A stretch of 64,000 nucleotides of DNA, taken from Paulinella micropora (lineage: Eukaryota > Cercozoa > Imbricatea > Euglyphida). The stretch covers positions 10,662-74,661 of the forward strand of contig BJOX01000087.1 of the NCBI GenBank assembly GCA_009731375.1, in the 5' to 3' direction. A program made the translations under genes and the position numbers. Positions 1-10,200 of this stretch are shown here, piece by piece. Position 1 is the stretch's first letter. Each line of letters opens with the position of its first letter. The notes under the pieces were generated by a model that had not been told where the DNA came from, made no database searches, and worked only from the letters and a program-made list of their open reading frames with translations.

Positions 1-2645
1 CTGAACGGCTTGTCCAGCTCTTCGCAAGTGTCTTCACCTACTTCGTGCTCCTTCATAGCCCGCTTGTCCAGCTCTTCGCAAGTATCTTCACCTACTTCGT
101 GCTCCTTCATAGCCCGGGCCACCTCATCTCTGAAGCGATCGTTCCAGTGGAACTGCCGCTTAGCTTCGGCTTCCTCCCACTCCAGCGAGCCTGCTTCTGC
201 ACAGCACTCCACCACAACAGCCGCACTTGCCGGATTTTCCCGTGGCTTCACCGAATTTTTCCGAAATTCCTCCCACCGAGCGACCTTTTCCGGCAGCGTA
301 CACGCCAGTGAGCCATCCTCCCTTTGCACCGGCGCGGAGACCTTCGTTCTGCGTGCCCCGCCAAGCCGCTTCGCGAGTAGCCAAAAGCGCTTTGAGGATT
401 GCTCGCGTTGACATTTGACCGCTTCTTCCTGCACTTGCTTGAAGGAGGCGGACTTCTTGGCCCGAGTTGCCTTCCGAATTTGCTTGCGGAGCCGTAGCCA
501 ATTCAGACGGGCTTCCGCATTCGATTCATCCCTCCTGTATGCTGCGTAGGCCTCCCGGCGCTGCTGAATGAGCTCCTTTAGCTCCCCGTCGAACCAATTG
601 TTGGTGAAACGGGGTCGTATACATCTGGAGCCAAGGACCCGGTGCGCCGCCATTCGGAAGGACTGCGCCACTCGCTCGGTGACGTCATCTACCACCCGTT
701 GGCTGTCGGCACCACCCGATAGGTCAAGCTCAGGCAGCTGATGCACTCCAAGCTTCTGTAGGCAATGCTGGAATACGTCATCGAACTTGTCGCGTAGATA
801 ATCCAGCGCTTGCTTCGCAGCGTGATCATTACCCGAGACACCAGCACCAATAAGCTTATCAACACGAAAGGACCTGTAAGGTTTCGCAGCCCGCTTTGGC
901 CGGCGCTGGCCGCTCCACGTCAGTTCGGCCCATACTGCCTTGTGGTCCGTATCAAGATCATCTTCGCATACTCCGAACTTTGCTCCAGATGCCAAGCCAG
1001 GCGACGCGCAGATGTAATCGAGGAGGTGCTTGCCTGTGCCCATGCCGCGCTGCTCACGCCGGGACCACCAGTAGGACCCTTCCACTGGGCACGAGAAGCC
1101 GCTCAGATTTCGCAGGCCCGTAGCGACGAGGACAGCCGCGAGTCTCTTGCCGTTCTCCGAACGTACCGGTGCTCCCTTATCATCGACCTCCCCGTGCTGA
1201 CCGACGATGCCCTCCTCTTTTCGGCTGCATGCCGGCCCGAGCTTCGCGTTGGCATCCGCCACCGTGACCACAAGACCTTTGGCTCCAAAAAAAGCTATAG
1301 CTGCCTGCCAGGCCGCATACGCCTCTGACGACTCTTCTTCCTGCGTTTCCTGGGGAAAGTAGCCGTTGCCCACATAGATATCCTGAGCGCCGGTAACACC
1401 CGAGGCGATACGCAGCCACACTTGCTGCCGGTGGTCGACGGGGGCTGACACCAGGTTGCAATACGGACCAAGGAAGTTAGCCACCGCGAATAGAACCCCA
1501 CCCTTGCAGCGATTTTTCTCGCTGACCTCCGCAGGTTTTCCAAAAATCCGGAATCCATCCAGGCTGCATTTGGAAAGTTGCTTCTTGCCCATGCGGTGCT
1601 CCTGAGCCCCGATGACTAGCCAGCCCTCGTGCTTGTAGAATGATGCCCATTCCGCCGTGCCTACGTTGTCGTATCCCGTTTTACCCTGCCAGTTGTGACT
1701 CGCGACGAGTAGCTTGAAGCCGGTATCGAACTGCTTGGAGCGGTGCTTCTTGGCTCGTTTCCGGACCCGACGGCCGCGCTTGGCTTCCGCCCTCGTGCTG
1801 CCCCCCTCTGCAGGTGCTTGCGCAGGTTGGTCCCCCACTGCACTGGCCGCCGAATGCAGGGGCACCACATGCACATCAGCACACTCAGACACACACTTAG
1901 GTGCATCGGCAGCCAATTCCGAAGACACCACCTGCACATCATCGACACATTCTTCATGCAGAGGCAAGACGCGATATCCCGTCGCAGCTTCCTCCTTCCG
2001 GACCGCCGCTTCCCCACGCAGATGGATGCGAATAAGCCTTCGGACACGTTCCCTGTCCCTGAACCTGCGCCCAAGGGCCACATTGACCCCTCTGCCGAAG
2101 AATTTGAGATGTTTGAGTTGCTGCAACGCCGTCTGCCTGCTGTCATCGTCCTCGTAGACCAGCTCCAGGTGACGAGACATTCGCTGGCCTTGCCACTCCA
2201 TTACCGGGACCACCAGACCAAGACCGCTCATTTTGGAGGCGATCTCCTGTAGATTGGCGCGTTCTGAGAGCCCCCAGACAATCAGATTACGCCCGTCCTT
2301 GTCGTACCGATCTACCCGCCGGTACCGTCGAGGCGGCGGTGCCATCTGCCATATAGCGCCGCTCGCCTTATGTTGAAGCGCCGACCCGTGTGCCAGGTTT
2401 GGGGAGGAAGGATGAGGCGCAGCTAAGATAGCCTCTCCACGTGGTTCAGGAATTCCGTCATATACGCGAGCCCTCATCCTCCCATCCTGGGACATCGGGC
2501 CAGAGCCCGTCGAAGAGGCATTCCCACGGGGATTGTCCAGGTCTTCGGCGATTCTACCTTGTCCCATAAGGGCCACAGTGGTAGCTCCGTGCTTCGCGTA
2601 TTTGTAATCCATTGAGAGTAGTAGACGGCCAATGTCGCTGGCCAT
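1..2645 (-). CDS. Non-LTR (LINE) retrotransposon ORF, endonuclease part, partial at left edge
   Basis: Reading the minus strand from the ATG at 2643-2645 gives about 881 codons without a stop to the window edge; an in-frame TAA lies just upstream, which supports this start. The N-terminal third has an RNA-binding-like stretch (NLIVWGL, then RDRERVRRLIRIHLRGEAAV) resembling LINE ORF1/RRM domains. It is followed by an AP-endonuclease (EEP) fold: SHNWQG (Asn), QEH (Glu), YFPQ, VADAN (D-x-N), the LLDYI motif and a final TDHKAV (Asp-His). This enzyme nicks target DNA to prime reverse transcription. The C-terminal linker is basic and coiled. Reverse transcriptase should lie left of position 1. The frame is open and all catalytic motifs are present, so the copy may be young. 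GC content is much higher than in the viral element next door. Confidence 0.85.
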   Translation of the reverse strand, partial: MASDIGRLLLSMDYKYAKHGATTVALMGQGRIAEDLDNPRGNASSTGSGPMSQDGRMRARVYDGIPEPRGEAILAAPHPSSPNLAHGSALQHKASGAIWQMAPPPRRYRRVDRYDKDGRNLIVWGLSERANLQEIASKMSGLGLVVPVMEWQGQRMSRHLELVYEDDDSRQTALQQLKHLKFFGRGVNVALGRRFRDRERVRRLIRIHLRGEAAVRKEEAATGYRVLPLHEECVDDVQVVSSELAADAPKCVSECADVHVVPLHSAASAVGDQPAQAPAEGGSTRAEAKRGRRVRKRAKKHRSKQFDTGFKLLVASHNWQGKTGYDNVGTAEWASFYKHEGWLVIGAQEHRMGKKQLSKCSLDGFRIFGKPAEVSEKNRCKGGVLFAVANFLGPYCNLVSAPVDHRQQVWLRIASGVTGAQDIYVGNGYFPQETQEEESSEAYAAWQAAIAFFGAKGLVVTVADANAKLGPACSRKEEGIVGQHGEVDDKGAPVRSENGKRLAAVLVATGLRNLSGFSCPVEGSYWWSRREQRGMGTGKHLLDYICASPGLASGAKFGVCEDDLDTDHKAVWAELTWSGQRRPKRAAKPYRSFRVDKLIGAGVSGNDHAAKQALDYLRDKFDDVFQHCLQKLGVHQLPELDLSGGADSQRVVDDVTERVAQSFRMAAHRVLGSRCIRPRFTNNWFDGELKELIQQRREAYAAYRRDESNAEARLNWLRLRKQIRKATRAKKSASFKQVQEEAVKCQREQSSKRFWLLAKRLGGARRTKVSAPVQREDGSLACTLPEKVARWEEFRKNSVKPRENPASAAVVVECCAEAGSLEWEEAEAKRQFHWNDRFRDEVARAMKEHEVGEDTCEELDKRAMKEHEVGEDTCEELDKPF
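9..116 (-). repeat. 54-bp in-frame tandem duplication in the LINE ORF
   Basis: Two 54-bp units (9-62 and 63-116) differ by one base. On the minus strand each encodes the same 18 residues (RAMKEHEVGEDTCEELDK), so the frame is kept. This is a recent tandem duplication in the linker between endonuclease and reverse transcriptase. Confidence 0.9.
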
Positions 2646-3595
2646 CACCGCCGCGCCTCTTTACGCCGAGGAAAGCGCCCGTCCATGCAAATAGCATCGG
2701 CGGTATCTGCAACACACACTACACGCATTTCCGCCGGTGTCACTGGACGCTGCCGCGTCGCTTCGTGCCCTTCGGCGCCCGCCAGCACCCCCAGCGTCGC
2801 CAGAACCTGCCTCACGCACTACACACACTCCGATTCGCATCGCCAACGCCTCTACTCTCATGCCTTATGGACTTTCAGCTGCTCCTAACAATACACATCA
2901 TGAGGTACGGGTGTCCCCGAGTGGAGCCAGATCGGACGGCGTGCCGCTGAAACTCCTTCCCCCACGTGGGTATAGAAGGCGCGAACCTAGCGGTACCTAT
3001 AGGGTCTTACAGACAAGTATAGTAATCCCAGCCGAAGCTGCTCAGTTAGAAATGCAACGGTGGAGGGTGTGAATGCATGGGGCAAGGCACGGCAACGCAG
3101 CAGGCACTGGCAAGGCATTGGGACCGACTGAAGCCCCTCTCCAACGTGCGCTCATCATGTGTTCCAGTTAGGCAACCCCGAAGAAGCGAAGATAGGGAGG
3201 AGACAAAACCCAGATAGGATGAAGATAGGATTAACATGAAGCCGAAATGGAGCCGAGTTGGAACAGGTCAACTCAGCCCCATCTCGGCTCAATGTGAATC
3301 CTATCTTCAACCCATCTCGGTACTGTTTCCTCCGAATGCTCACCTCAACAAGATCACCAAACCGGAACTGGAAGCCCCCAGGCATTTACTCGGCAGGAAA
3401 TTCGGCGAAAATGGGCTAACCAGGAAACCAGACCCAAACCAACAGCCAAGAAAAACGAGCCAACCAACAATCCAACAGACAACCCCACAACCTGCCTGGC
3501 CGAACCCCTACCGAGAGTAGTATAGGGTCGCACTTCAGGACACTTTTTCAGTGCAGTTTCATCACAGAAACCACACTAAGAGCCGTTATTCAATA
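2646..3595. other. Leader side of the LINE; no gene recognised
   Basis: GC-rich up to about 3540, with imperfect internal repeats (two ACACACTAC-type blocks near 2710 and 2815, and an inverted GAGCCGAG/CTCGGCTC near 3250-3290). It may be the LINE 5' untranslated region because it lies upstream of the minus-strand ORF. Composition turns AT-rich near 3580, the approximate left limit of the viral element. Confidence 0.4.
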
Positions 3596-3800
3596 TTTCC
3601 ACTACCTATTTATAACAAATATAGACAGACAAAAGAAAGAAAAACTGCTACCTTTAAATAATTATTATTAAATTACCTTTTGAAGTCTCCTTCAGTCTCC
3701 GGCACCTACCACACACAAACAAGTATGGTAGATAAAATTCATTTGAAATGAAGAGGGCTTTTGCCCAATTTTTTTTAAAATTGAATACGCACTAGTTTAT

Positions 3801-3838
3801 ACTCCTATACGCAAAAGGAGTTAGTAGTAAAAACTACT
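3801..3838 (-). terminator. Hairpins at the 3' end of the leftmost viral gene
   Basis: Two adjacent inverted repeats, ACTCCT...AGGAGT (3801-3821) and AGTAGT...ACTACT (3823-3838), lie just past the stop of the minus-strand coiled-coil gene. Position suggests transcript end formation, as with 3'-end hairpins known from Mimiviridae; this is inference. Confidence 0.45.
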
Positions 3839-3841
3839 TTT

Positions 3842-4335
3842 TCAATTAATTCTGCGTCTTTTGTATTGTTCATACAATTGAATTATTTCATAATGTGTTT
3901 TCGCATTCTTAATCATCTTACGGGCATTCAAGTCATCCTCTACACCCATGGGTTGATTTTCGGCACTAAGCCACTGCTCAAATAACTTAAGTTGTCTCTT
4001 CCTTTTTTCTTCGTCTCTTTTCTCCTCTCTTTTCATTTGCTCAATTCGTTCTTTTCGGTCTATTTCTTCTTTTTTCTTATTCAGCAATTCCTCGATAGCA
4101 TAAAATTTATTTTGTTCTGCTTTTTCTTGTTTCTCAATTCCAATAACTCTTGTCGTTTTTGCTCATTTTTACTCTGTATTATATCTATTTTGATTTCGCT
4201 ACTCGCTTTCTGCCTCATTAGGTCTGTGTATGTTTTATCCCTTAATTTCTCAATCCATTTATTTGGACTTTCTCGTTCAACATACTCTTCATCGCTCTCG
4301 CTTCTTCCATCATCTTCGTTCATCCTTGTTCGCAC
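3842..4335 (-). pseudogene. Highly charged coiled-coil protein, frameshifted
   Basis: Two overlapping minus-strand frames make one gene: an N-terminal part from 4335 (starts MRTRMNEDDGRSESDEEYVE) and a C-terminal part ending at 3842. The second frame stays open upstream of its first Met, and the heptad-like Lys/Glu/Gln pattern continues across the overlap. A one-base shift near 4110-4125, by an A5 run, is therefore likely. The protein is Lys/Glu-rich with no recognised domain. Either a decayed gene or a product needing frameshifting; function unknown. Confidence 0.55.
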
Positions 4336-4606
4336 TTTGTTTTGTTAAGGCTACTCTAAAAAGCAAAAAGTTGTCCAAGTAAAAATTCAACTTGGTGGCT
4401 TTTTGGCGACAACGCCTAGGTGTGCGGTGTGTAAAAATTTTTTGCTTTTCCTTTTTTATCGGCGTTTCAAATTGTCAGCAGAATTCCAGAAAATTCTATC
4501 ACGTGTTTTTGTCTGTTTCTTTTTTTTTCATTCTTGGACTTTTTCAGAATTCCCGAAGTGGGCAAGTCAAGAAGACCAAACCTCCGCTGTTTTTGTGTGT
4601 TGTAGG
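4336..4606. other. AT-rich spacer upstream of a spliced gene
   Basis: No convincing coding sequence. It separates the minus-strand coiled-coil gene from the plus-strand spliced gene and should hold their divergent promoters; no clear TATA box could be assigned. Confidence 0.3.
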
Positions 4607-5167
4607 ATGTCGGACAACGAGCCTGAAGAGGAGCAACCAGAGGAGGTAATTTGTCACTATCAACTAATTTCATTTATGTTTATGTGTAGCAAGCAGAGGA
4701 AAAAAAAGCCCCAGACCCAGAAGTTGAGGTAATCATTCTTCTGTTGTTTGTTTTTTTTCGTTATCTTGTTCGATTAGGAAGTAATTGAAGGGGTAAATAA
4801 TGTAGCAATTCAGCCCCCTGATTGGAATGTACCAAGGGGTGGTCGTAAAAAAGGGGCCAAGAAAGGGGGGCGTCCTGTCGGCAGTCGTAATGTAGTCATC
4901 AGAATTAGTGAAGTCCATGTTGTAATCAACAGGGAGGCGGGTGTGGCGAATTGATCAGACACTGCAAGACCGAATTCTATTCCTGTAATTGTGTGGGGTT
5001 ATCGAACTCCACCTACGGAAATTTCTAACCATGTAATTGTTTTGGTCGGTAATAATGGCGAGCAAGATTCATTCATTATGGTCAGGTCGTGGCCAAACGT
5101 GGCCGAAATTGTTTCACATTTCGGCAGGGCTGTTCGAACTACTTACAGTGCTACTCAGGTTGCTTAA
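4607..5167 (+). pseudogene. Small basic gene with two tiny introns and an in-frame TGA
   Basis: Exon 1 is 4607-4645 (MSDNEPEEEQPEE), exon 2 is 4690-4728 and exon 3 starts at 4778. The introns, 4646-4689 (44 bp) and 4729-4777 (49 bp), both begin GTAAT and end TAG, and all joins are phase 0. The product is an acidic N-terminus, then a basic Gly/Arg/Lys patch (RGGRKKGAKKGGRPVGSRN) resembling an AT-hook-like DNA-binding tail. A TGA at 4952-4954 ends it at about 84 residues, but the same frame stays open for 70 more codons with normal composition (IPVIVWGY...) to a TAA at 5165-5167. That points to a nonsense mutation. Spliceosomal introns inside a viral gene are notable. Function unknown. Confidence 0.6.
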
Positions 5168-5351
5168 TAAAAAAACTATCTTTTTCATGTCGGTCTATAT
5201 TAATGCTATGTTAAACAAATACGGACCGTCACGAAAAAGTTATGCCAAATGTTTCGTTTTAATTTATTTTTTTATTAAAGGTCTAATTTTTCAACTTTCT
5301 TTTTAATTCTAGCACTGCTCCGTATGTTTTCTGGTTTTACATCCAATGATT
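5168..5351. other. AT-rich convergent intergenic region
   Basis: Lies between the 3' ends of the spliced gene (plus) and the integrase (minus). Contains AATAAA at 5166-5171 just after the plus-strand stop, a possible polyadenylation signal. Nothing else is recognised. Confidence 0.3.
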
Positions 5352-6263
5352 TTAATAAATTAATATTTTTTTCTCTTTAGTAATTTGTTTTACTTTGTCC
5401 GATAATTGCTCTTTCGGTCCTTCTTCTTTATGGTGCTCTTCAACATTAGTCTTTAATAATTCTGACGGTCGGACTAAGTCCTCTTCACTGAGTATAACTT
5501 TGAAGCCTTTTCGGCCCTTAACCTTGAATATAGTTTTACTGAATTGTTTATCACCTTTAGAAAAAATAGTTCGTTCAAGTTCCTTTCTCACTCTAGTTCC
5601 CTTAGGGAATTCATTAATGAAAGGATTTCGGTATATTTCCTGAGTGTTCTTTTCGGTTCCTTCATAAACATTAATTGGCACAGCCTTGATTGTTGTATGA
5701 TATGTTTTATTATAAGCAGCAACAACCTCATGAATTATAGGAACCCATTGAAAATTTTCATTAAATTCCCATATTAAGTTTAATTCATTTCGTATTGTTC
5801 TAATAAACCTATCAATTATACCCATTGTTCTGTGATCGCCTACTTGGACAGTTCTATGTTCAATATTATTTTGTCTGAAATATTCACTGACTTGTCCCTT
5901 AAACTCACCACCATTATCTGAAGTAATTCTTTCAGGAACTTTTTTTGTAAATATTTTTTTTAACCCTTCTAAGACATAACCGCTTGTTTTATTTTTGACT
6001 GGCTCAATCCACCCACGACGGCTATATACATCTATAGCAACTAATCCAAAATTATAGTTAGAATTACCTTTCTTTGTTGCAACCTTTGACATATCCATTA
6101 AATCAATAAATACTTGACTTAGTGGTTTTGCTTCTGGTGAGGTTATCGTGTTCCATATCTTAGCTGGCTTTGATTGAAAATGTATCTCGACCACTTCTTC
6201 AAGTTTTTCTTTCCGCTCTGTCTCCTCAGGAGTTTCTTGTTGCTGAGTATGTTTATTATCCAT
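5352..6263 (-). CDS. Retroviral-type (rve) integrase of the viral element
   Basis: DDE integrase for inserting the element into host DNA. I prefer the Met at 6263 (MDNKHTQQQ) to the one at 6287, because the latter overlaps the divergent gene. Numbered from the upstream Met, the catalytic core has Asp62 (FIDLMDM), Asp124 (TSDNGGEF) and Asp159 (GIIDRFIRT). The last sits 34 residues after the second and occupies the usual Glu position, so the triad reads D-D-D. An SH3-like C-terminus with the Polinton-style pattern IFSKGDKQFS...FKV and DLVRPSEL follows. No N-terminal HHCC zinc finger is seen. The frame is intact, unlike most genes of this element. Confidence 0.9.
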   Translation of the reverse strand: MDNKHTQQQETPEETERKEKLEEVVEIHFQSKPAKIWNTITSPEAKPLSQVFIDLMDMSKVATKKGNSNYNFGLVAIDVYSRRGWIEPVKNKTSGYVLEGLKKIFTKKVPERITSDNGGEFKGQVSEYFRQNNIEHRTVQVGDHRTMGIIDRFIRTIRNELNLIWEFNENFQWVPIIHEVVAAYNKTYHTTIKAVPINVYEGTEKNTQEIYRNPFINEFPKGTRVRKELERTIFSKGDKQFSKTIFKVKGRKGFKVILSEEDLVRPSELLKTNVEEHHKEEGPKEQLSDKVKQITKEKKILIY

Positions 6264-6274
6264 ATTATATATCA

Positions 6275-6532
6275 ATGAGATTTTCAAAGTCCAATGTCAA
6301 AAACAAAAAATATAAAATCATTACACCAAAAGGTAAGACAATTCATTTCGGACACTTAAAATATCAGCACTATAAAGACCGCATAGGGTTATACTCACAT
6401 TTAGACCATCTGGATAAAGAAAGAAGAAAAAACTATAGAGCAAGAGCAAAAGCAATAAGAAACTCAAAAGGAGAATTAACTTATAATAATCCGGAGTATA
6501 GTAATTATTATTCTTATCATTTCCTTTGGTAA
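6275..6532 (+). CDS. DUF5754-like small viral protein
   Basis: 85 residues starting MRFSKSNVKNKKY. A Lys/Tyr-rich N-terminus with IHFGHLKYQHYKD is followed by HLDKERRKNYRARAKAIR and an aromatic end (YYSYHFLW). This F-G-x-x-x-Y-x-D...K-x-R-K-x-x-Y-x-x-R...LW pattern matches the small DUF5754 family of giant viruses and PLVs, whose role is unknown. The start is divergent from the integrase, with 11 nt between the two preferred ATGs. A paired hairpin follows the stop directly. The frame is open upstream of this Met, but the upstream part is antisense to integrase. Confidence 0.6.
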   Translation: MRFSKSNVKNKKYKIITPKGKTIHFGHLKYQHYKDRIGLYSHLDHLDKERRKNYRARAKAIRNSKGELTYNNPEYSNYYSYHFLW

Positions 6533-6533
6533 T

Positions 6534-6636
6534 GATATTTGAAAGACGACTTCGTCGTTTTCAAACATCGTTTTTATTTTCATTTTTATTTAATCGCAGA
6601 CGATGTTTATGGAAGGGACTATGTCCCTTTCCAAAC
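6534..6636. terminator. Paired intergenic hairpins (copy 1)
   Basis: First hairpin 6534-6569: GATATTTGAAA pairs with TTTCAAACATC around a GACGACTTCGTCGTT loop stem. Second hairpin 6601-6636 begins GATGTTT and has a GGAAGGG/CCCTTTCC stem. It sits one base after the DUF5754-like stop and between convergent genes, fitting a bidirectional transcript end. Confidence 0.6.
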
Positions 6637-6675
6637 CCGCGGGGTATGGTAGGGGTGGAACCCCTCCACAAATAT

Positions 6676-6930
6676 CTAAAACTTTAAAAACATTCTTGAG
6701 ACATCATCATTATTTTTTTCTTTCTTGCTTGGTTTCTCTGCTTGATTATAAACATTAACAGATATGTTTGACTTCTTTCCGTTTCCTTTTTTAGATTTAG
6801 GCTTCGGCTCTTCCTCTTCGCTTTCTTCACTTTCGCTTTCGCTCTCATCAGGCTCAGGCTCAGGCACAGGCTTTTTACTTACTTTCTTTTTTGCTTCCGC
6901 TTTCTTTCTCCTTATTTTCATTTTAGCCAT
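6676..6930 (-). CDS. Small basic-acidic low-complexity protein
   Basis: 84 residues: a basic start (MAKMKIRRKKAEAKKK), an acidic middle of Glu/Ser (ESESEESEEEE) and a basic tail with a short ordered stretch (NISVNVYNQAEK). It overlaps the end of the gene before it by 13 nt, so the two are probably co-transcribed. The alternating charge suggests nucleic-acid or virion core association; no domain is recognised. Confidence 0.5.
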   Translation of the reverse strand: MAKMKIRRKKAEAKKKVSKKPVPEPEPDESESESEESEEEEPKPKSKKGNGKKSNISVNVYNQAEKPSKKEKNNDDVSRMFLKF

Positions 6931-7205
6931 TTTTCTGCTATAATATCTGTGAAATCACATTCTTCATCGCTCTCACTGCTTTCTTCTGGCGTATCATCTT
7001 GGTCTTTTCCATTAATGATATCATTAGCAACACCAATTTCCGCCATGCGGTTTATCTTTTCCTCCATCTCTTCATCATCACCTACATAAGCCTTTCTACA
7101 CTTTGCTAATTTCTCTTTTGCTATTTCAACCTTATGTTGCTTTTTGCTCTTAATACTTTCCACGGCCTTACCCCAATTCTTACGACTTGCTTCGGGAGAC
7201 GGCAT
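6918..7205 (-). CDS. Small charged helical protein
   Basis: 95 residues starting MPSPEASRKNWGKAVES. A Lys-rich helix is followed by an acidic tail (EESSESDEEC). It is the first gene of a two-gene minus-strand unit, divergent from the tail fibre across a 55-bp AT-rich gap. Function unknown. Confidence 0.5.
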   Translation of the reverse strand: MPSPEASRKNWGKAVESIKSKKQHKVEIAKEKLAKCRKAYVGDDEEMEEKINRMAEIGVANDIINGKDQDDTPEESSESDEECDFTDIIAEKWLK

Positions 7206-7260
7206 TTATACTAAGATTAATATATTTTAGTATTTTTTAAATAAATAAATAAATAATATA
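7206..7260. promoter_or_regulatory. Bidirectional AT-rich promoter region
   Basis: 55 bp of almost pure A/T (ATATATTTTAGTATTTT, then AAATAAATAAATAAAT) separates the divergent starts at 7205 (minus) and 7261 (plus). It must hold both promoters; the exact elements cannot be assigned. Confidence 0.5.
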
Positions 7261-10200
7261 ATGTCGCAATATAAATCATTACTTGGCTTGAATGAGTTGG
7301 CGGTTGATAGTCTAAACATACTTAACTTAGACCTTACCAACACAAACATAGTCGGTCTGAATACAGACAGAGTGCCAGAAGATGTCGACCCCGTAAATCT
7401 TTATTACACTGATAACCGCTTTGATACACGGCTCGCTTTAAAAACAACAACTGACCTAAAAGAAGGACTTAATTATTATTGGGCTGATAACCGCTTTGAC
7501 ACACGGCTCGCTTTAAAATCAACGACTGATACCAAAGAAGGAAGCCGTTTATACTACACAGAGCAACGAGTAAGGGATAATGATGAAGTCAAAGCCTCAA
7601 CTCAACACAGAAGCAATACTTCCAATCCGCACCAAACAAGTTTATATAATTTGATAGACACAAACATATTTGCACAAACAAGCGGACAATACTTAACTTA
7701 CAACGATGTAGCAGGTAAATGGAAGAATACACCACTTGGTTCAATTGACACACTTTCAGATGTAGTCATTACAGCACCAGTGGCGATGAATAGTTATCTA
7801 ACATATAATTCAATAAACTGGGTAAATAAAACATTTCCAATAAATGTTGATGAAACAGGCAACATTAGTATGGGAATGAAAAATATAACAGGAGTTAATT
7901 TACTAAATGACAAAGGTGTTGATGAATGGATATTTGAGCATAATGATAATAATAATAAGGTGACAGCATCTGGAAGTATAGATACCCACAGCGATGTTAC
8001 AATATCAGGTTTTCCAGCAGATAACCAACTGATTATGTATAGCACGGGGCAATGGAGAAACACCACACCACCCTTTCTTAGATTAGACGGCACAGCCAGT
8101 ATGACGGGAGGACTAAATATGAATGGTTATGCTATTTCGGGGGCTTCTACATATAATGGAATTAATCTCGCTAATCTCGCAGTTGATGGTTCGGTGGTTA
8201 AACTAACAGGAGACCAAACCATAGGAGGAATAAAAACATTTAGCAGTATAATAAATGCTAGTGCGGGTATTGATATGAAAAGCCAAAGCATAACAAATGT
8301 TAATTTGGTTGATGGTGTGGATGTTTCTACTCTTGACACTTCGGTGGTTAAACTAACAGGAGACCAAACCATAGCAGGGAATAAAAAATTTACATCAACT
8401 TTGGAAGTAAGTGGTTCGTCCAATCCTACTACTTTTGATGGTATTGTCATAGCCTTTGATACAAAAATAGGAATGATTGCCGCACAAAAGACAGCAACAG
8501 CGACTTGGTATCCGATACAAATAACGGGGTCGTATGTTGAGTTATATTCAGGTAATACTTTAATTATAACCGCAACTGGCACTACACTATCTTTGAATAA
8601 CAACAAAATAACAAACTTAGCCACACCATCAGCAACAACGGACGGAGCAAACAAAAGTTATGTGGATACATTAGACGGGCAAAATGTGAAACTAACAGGA
8701 AACCAAACCATAGCAGGAATTAAGACATATAGCAGTGGTGTTGAAATAACGGGAAATTCAATCAATTCAACAACAAAGGGCACATTTATCGTTTTCAATT
8801 CTACCAGTAATATCGGGTCAATTGCTAGTTTGGATATGAAAACTGCAACATATTACAACTTTGAAATTTCTGCGAAAAAAATAAGTTTTATTATTGATGG
8901 GACAATCGTCGGTTGGGTAAATGCTTCGGGGCTAGATTGTAATAGTAGCAAAATAGCAAACCTTGGAACTCCGACATTAGCGACCGATGGCGCGACAAAA
9001 GGGTATGCGGACACATTGGACGGGCAAAATGTAAAACTAACAACAGACCAAACCATAACAGGAAGTAAAACATTCAACGGGGCGAGCACTACGATAAAAT
9101 ATCTAACTTTAACGAACAATGCCGATTTTAATAATCAAACTATCACTAATGGCGGAAATATAACATATAATGGGGCGAGGATATTAAACCAAAATGGAGG
9201 AGATATATTCTTTTCACAGACATCAGGAGATTATCAGTATTTCTTATTTACTCTAAATACTGCTACAAGTGGAACCGCGAACCAACGAGGTTATGTATTT
9301 ACGAATGTAGCATCTGATGTAAAAGGGGCGGGACTTTATATTTCAAAACTTTTGGATAATAAAAGTGCTTCGTCTGACATTGTCCGTTTTAACAATGCTG
9401 GCGGTATGCGGTTTTATGGAGCCTTAGATATGAACTCAAACAGCATAACAAATGGCGGAACAATAACAGGAACAACAATTACTTCAACTGCGGGGATATC
9501 AACGACGACACTAACCGCAAGCGGATTATTAACAGCGACAGGAGGCTCTAGCATAGTCATACAAGGAATACTAATGGAGGTAATACAAGAGGAATATTTT
9601 TGTGGGACACTGGCAACACCAGTTATGGCATTTATATGGCTTCAAATGGGGGAGCCACAAATACCAGAAGTCTAGCGGGAGGGTCTGCGGTTGCAGGCAA
9701 TGATTTCACTTCTTTTGCCGTTAGATTTAGGGTAAGTAATGCTTCAACCGACGGATTTATATGGGAGAACTCGTCCGAACAATTAGTAATGTCATTGAAC
9801 GGGGCAAACGGGACTTTATGGACAAAAGGGTTAATAACGGCTAGTGCGGGTATATCAACGACATTGGCAACAAGCGACAAAATAACAACAGCATCAGGCA
9901 AACCGATAATCATAGGCAACTCATCGAAAGGAGTTGGAGCAACTGGAGGATTGGAATTATACGGAACGGCGAGTAATGTCGCAGGAGCACACTTACAAGC
10001 AATAACAACGGCGGATGCTTATCCAACATTTCAATTATTGAACTGGGCACACGACAATGTCAATTTAAGTTTTGATGCTTATTTTGACGGCACGAACTGG
10101 AAATCAAGCCACAGCGGTTCAAACTTTCTGATTCAAAAAGGTGGCAAACTCGCTTTTTATTATAATTCAGGAACGACGGTGGGAAACAATATATCTTACA

